Below are positions 59,837 to 64,000 of a stretch of DNA of 64,000 bases, in pieces. This DNA is from Progne subis subis (taxonomy: Eukaryota > Chordata > Aves > Passeriformes > Hirundinidae). The position numbers were made by a program, and so were the translations under genes. Numbering within the stretch: the stretch's first letter is position 1; the number at the start of each line of letters is the position of its first letter. The stretch lies in NCBI GenBank assembly GCA_022316685.1, contig JAKJHU010000054.1, positions 744,001 to 808,000 on the forward strand. Reading direction: 5' to 3'. The notes beneath the pieces are model-generated. The model was not told the DNA's origin. It saw nothing but the letters and a program-made list of their open reading frames with translations, and did not search any database.

Positions 59837-60170
59837 CATTTATTTGTTTGCAAACTCGTGGGCTGGAGTTTTTAGTGGTTTTGGGAGTTGGGGACTTCCC
59901 ACTCTGGCTGGTGGGGCCGATGGGATCGTTCTGCTCAAATAGGTTGTAATGGAAATGGGAAAAAGATTTTTTTATAAAGCTATCTTATGGTGGAAGAAAA
60001 GAATTGATTATTGACTCCCAAGTGAAGACCAAACATAGACAATAATAAGTTAAAAATACCTTAAGGGATTAGTCTCCTGGGCAATATTGCACATCTGTTG
60101 TTTCATCAGTAGTGCCTCTACTTATTTGAGGTGACGAGAAAAGAGCAAGGCCACAAACAAGGACTTGGCA

Positions 60171-60195
60171 TAATAATAATAATAATAATAATAAC

Positions 60196-60225
<30 letters not shown>
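60171..60225. repeat. (AAT)n microsatellite
   Basis: About 18 AAT units with a single interruption (AAC near 60194). Confidence 0.97.
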
Positions 60226-60226
<1 letters not shown>

Positions 60227-62730
60227 CAGGCTGCAGTTTGGCAAGTACCTTTCACTGCACAGACTCTCAGCAGCAGGTAATCAGTGAACAGCTGGAAAAC
60301 TTCACCAAATATCTCTGATTTCATTAAAATTATGGCTACAGAGGACCTGAGGTGTCATTTCTTACCCAATGTCAGTTACTCAACCTGTCTGGGACAGGAG
60401 CTGCTTGTAAATCTGAGACAGATCCAACGTTTATCCCTGGCCAAGGAACATTTATCAGCTGAGGGGTGGAGTGGTTCCCATCCTTCATCACAATATTCCA
60501 ATCAAACTCCAAGCTGTTGATTTTGGAACGTGGTCCCAGTGTTTGTGGAAGTGGTTTTTTTTATCCACCAATGTAAATTGGTAAATTCACAGCTGTAAAT
60601 TGCCCCCATCAGCTGTAATGAGATGGGAATGAATTCATCAACCTTTAAAGGAAATTCTGGGAAGCTTCAGTCCCTTCCTCTGCCTCCAACGTGGATTAAC
60701 CACCCCTAAACTCTGCCAGAGTTAAGCCTGACCTCTTCTAAGAACTCCTCTGAGCTCCAGCTGGTGGGTCCTGGTTTTTTTAAGGAGTTTCTTTGGTGTT
60801 TGATCCAGGAGAACACACCTGGGAAATGCTGTACAGCTCTCCTGAGTGTGTTTTTCCCGTTGTGGGACTTTCATTTCCCTGACCTGTGAGGATGTGAAAA
60901 GCTTTACCAATGTTAAAACAGATCACACCTGCCCCTTCCTTCAATCCCCACAGGAGAAAGATGGGTAAATATGACATGATTTAGTATTAAAAAAAGGCAA
61001 CATCTGCAGAGGTTTTTATCTTCTAAGTGCTTACAATATTTTCCCAGAAACTGAAGCGTGGCCATTCTCTTTCACCCCACCACGTATTCCTGGGTGGAAC
61101 AGAAACAAGAGATGTCCCAGCCTTCCAAAATTTCACAATAATCACCACGTTTCACAATTAGCAGCGAATTTCCTTAATTTATGATGATTAAACCGAGGTG
61201 CCACGAGACAGCTGCTGTCCAATGGTTAAAGCATCACCAACAACTAAAGCAGCTGCTGGTTCTGTTCATTCTGTGACACGGGTGAGGAGGAGCTGGGGGA
61301 CAGAGGAGATGACACAGCCCAGGGCCAGGGCTGCAGCTCTCTCAGATGGTTTTGGATTCAAGTTCCAACAGCATTTCAGTAGTGGAGAAGCAGAAGGGTT
61401 AAAAGAAAACGGACAAAACCAAACCACAAACTTGTGATGCTTTCTGGAGCGAGGCAGGCACGTGAGAGCCCCGGAGGATCCGCAGAGATTTTAGCAAAGC
61501 CCACAAAAGCCCAGCAGACAGCGGCTGGCAGCGCTCCCCACAACTGCTGGGAGAGTTCAAGATGGGCTCTTTGAAATTCTTCCTGAGCAAAGTCCCGGGC
61601 AGCTCCCGGCCAATCCTGCTTTGGTTCAGGCAAGGCTGCACGAGCAGGGCACGTCCAGAGGGCTTCTGTGCCCCTGTGCAATCCCAGGGTTACGAAGTTA
61701 AGGAGTTCGCTGGATTTTATGGAATTAAAAGGAAATAAACCTGACACGGAGCTGATCAGCCGGAGCTCCAGGCACTGGGACAGGGCTCAGGGCTCTGCAA
61801 TTCCCCCGGAGCCCCAGCCAGGAGCCCTGGAAGGGATGTTAACATTCCCAGCAGGAGCTTCTGCCCGCCGGGGCACTATGGAAACGTGGGGCCGTGCCAG
61901 GGATTTCACAACAGCTCTTGAGGTCGGCCTGGCTCGGAAAAAAAAAAAATATATATATATAACAAATCACCCCCCTCCCCTTGCGCTGGGCAAATATCGA
62001 GGCTGACCTCCAGGCCAGCAGGCAGCTGCAGGACTTGCTGAGCTCAGGGAGAGGCTCAGCTGTTTTGTCTGTGAAATAGTGGAAAATTCCCAGCAGGGAA
62101 TAAAGCAGGGTGAGGAAATTTTCAGTGTCACGGGCACACCCCAGCACCGAGGGGCAAAGTCTGGGCAGCGGCACGGGTCACACAGGGAGGACCTGGGCTC
62201 CAGGTGCCCTTCTGACCTTCACATGGAGCCTTTTAATGTGATTATCCAACGAGGCAGAATCGCTTTAAATTCTGTATTTGCACGAGGGGCGGTTTGCAGC
62301 CTTCTCCAGGACAATTAAACTTGAGCTTTAATTGTGTCACTGCAGTGGAACGAGAATTGAGAGTTGCCAGAGGCCCTGCCAGGCGCTGTCCCCCGCTTTT
62401 CAACCTTTGGGGAGCGGCTTCAGCTGTGGAGCGCAGCAGCTCTGCTGTAAGAAATGATGAGGGAACTGCTCACCTGAGGAAAACTTGAGCTCAGCCATGG
62501 AATTGCAAGGGAAAATCCCAACAGTGTTCGCAGCAGCAGGGAAAACCGAGCTCGGGCAAAGGGAAGCCAGGAAAGGTCGGCATTACCCATTTACACTGGA
62601 GTTTAATTGTTACCTGTAAGGAAAAGAACAGGAACTGGTTTATCTGCAGGTGAAATAACAGGAACGAACTGTCCCGAGGGCAGCCAGAGCACCAGAGCGA
62701 GGGGAGGCTCATCCCTAACAATCAGGGCAG

Positions 62731-62785
62731 GGGGAATTCAGGATTCCATGGGGAATTCAGGATTCCAGGAGGAATTCAGATCCTG
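62731..62785. repeat. 19-bp tandem repeat
   Basis: Nearly three copies of GGGGAATTCAGGATTCCAT; the third is degenerate. Two GAATTC sites per 40 bases result. Confidence 0.85.
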
Positions 62786-63689
62786 GGTGTGGGTGAGGGG
62801 CCTGCACCCCGTGATGTCACCCCACAGGACACCCAGTTACTCCTCTGATTCCTCATCCAGGCAAAGCTTTGTGGCCTTTGAACAGCAAGAGCTGTGCCAG
62901 GCAGAATTAAATTCTTGGTGAAGGTAAAAAACATGGATTGCATCAGAACACAAAAAACCCTGTAGCTCCAAAAATGCCTTTTTTTTTTTCCTGTGTCTCT
63001 GTCTGAGATTGCTGGGTAAGAGTTACATGGACAATTCTCCAGGGAAAAGAAGTCTGGGAGGATGCTGGGAGAGATGAAAAGGACTGGAAGGTGATACTGG
63101 CATCCCTTTTTTCCTTCTGCAGCTGAAAAGGAGCCCCCAAAATCTGGGAAAACGGCAGCCCCAGGTGATACTACTGCTCAGGGCTGATTTACAAGGAGGA
63201 TCAGCTCAAATCATTTCCTGGGCCCACTGAGCAACTCAAAGCTGATAAAGCAGAGAATCTGACGCAGTAAAATCCCATCATCACTTGACAACAGGAGGGA
63301 AATATAAAACCAGATCAAATATTGGCTCTGCTCAAGAGGATATTCCAGGGGAGGCACGAGTGCAGTGTATTTAATATAAGTAGGGAAGAAACCACACCTG
63401 AAAAGTGAAGCATAATTGGTGGAGAATAATCAAAAGCGTTTTGTATTATCACCAAGGCACTCAGAACCTCTACAACATCCAGTAAAATGGGATGTGGTGG
63501 AGAGATTGTAAATTCCCTTTGGAGGAGGAGAGCAGAAAATGGGAACTGCTGTCCCTGACCCAGAGGAATGACACTGGTTAATTAACCTGAAATATCCTAA
63601 ATTTTCCATGCTAAACACTGCAAGAGGAGAGAAAACACAAGTGGTGCAACACATAGGAGATGCCAGCGAAAAGTGAAAATTAAAAGGAT

Positions 63690-63695
63690 TTTATT
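63690..63695 (-). terminator. possible poly(A) signal of a minus-strand gene beyond the right edge
   Basis: Minus-strand AATAAA preceded (63700-63900) by sequence without repeats. If used, the window ends inside the 3' UTR of the next gene. No coding exon is visible before 64000, so no name is offered. Confidence 0.2.
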
Positions 63696-64000
63696 GACTG
63701 ATACGTTCTTCCTGAAAACTCGTTGAAATGTACAAACTGGACATTCAGAACTGATTTGTACATTCAGAATGTTACACTGATTTCTTGGAGCCACTTGAGA
63801 GAGAGAGAATATTACTGTCACAGGATGTTCACATCGTCGCAGACACCGAAAAGTGTGGATACATTCTAGCCTAGAAGTGAAACCAAAACAGAACTGGACA
63901 CCATGGAACACGAGACCCCAACCCAGCCGTGGGGGCTGCAGCCCCGCTGCGAGCCTGAGCCAGCGCTGCTTATGAAATTCAACCCCTTCTCCCCGAGTCT

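Larger units (their letters stand above)
59860..63689. other. intergenic DNA downstream of PSPH
   Basis: 3.8 kb without a supported gene on either strand. Contains an AAT microsatellite (60171-60225), a short TA run (61951-61961) and a 19-bp repeat (62731-62785). Confidence 0.6.

Noticed and set aside
63597..63911. Minus-strand 104-aa frame near the right edge
   Set aside because: No recognisable protein motif; more likely 3' UTR or intergenic sequence of a gene beyond the window.

Overview
The window is vertebrate nuclear DNA, almost certainly from a bird. Genes are split into short exons with GT/AG introns, promoters sit in CpG-rich islands, and the recognisable dispersed repeats are 3' fragments of CR1 LINEs, the dominant avian retrotransposon. 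No bacterial, viral or CRISPR content was seen.

Seven protein-coding genes are present. From left to right they are: the 3' half of GUSB (+, runs off the left edge); VKORC1L1 (-, complete, with a 9.8 kb first intron); CHCHD2 (+); PHKG1 (+); SUMF2 (-); CCT6A (-); and PSPH (+). I worked out exon boundaries by hand from splice sites and reading phase. Except for CHCHD2, every complete gene gives an uninterrupted protein of the expected vertebrate length. GUSB/VKORC1L1 and PHKG1/SUMF2 are convergent pairs. VKORC1L1/CHCHD2 and CCT6A/PSPH are divergent pairs separated by several kb. In human the first two genes lie at 7q11.21 and the other five at 7p11.2; here they are contiguous. The genes share no pathway: lysosomal glycosidase, ER quinone reductase, mitochondrial CX9C protein, phosphorylase kinase catalytic subunit, ER formylglycine-enzyme paralogue, cytosolic chaperonin subunit and serine biosynthesis.

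The two strongest anomalies are in coding sequence. VKORC1L1 reads Phe instead of the second Cys of its redox CXXC motif (C142F by human numbering, one base). CHCHD2 exon 2 carries a net +1 frameshift that, if real, removes the twin CX9C domain.

The strongest non-coding features are five. A 56-copy, 23-bp minisatellite lies in PSPH intron 3 and has a variable tetranucleotide slot and a readable repeat-variant map. A diverged ~50-bp tandem array with dimeric structure sits just upstream of CHCHD2. Eleven perfect copies of a GC-rich 10-mer lie in the PHKG1 5' region. A ~200-nt polypurine tract lies in SUMF2 intron 2. A possible H/ACA-type snoRNA lies in CCT6A intron 8. The remaining sequence (VKORC1L1 intron 1, the 46-54 kb interval, and 59.8-64 kb) is AT-rich intronic or intergenic DNA with microsatellites and CR1 remnants and no gene I can support.
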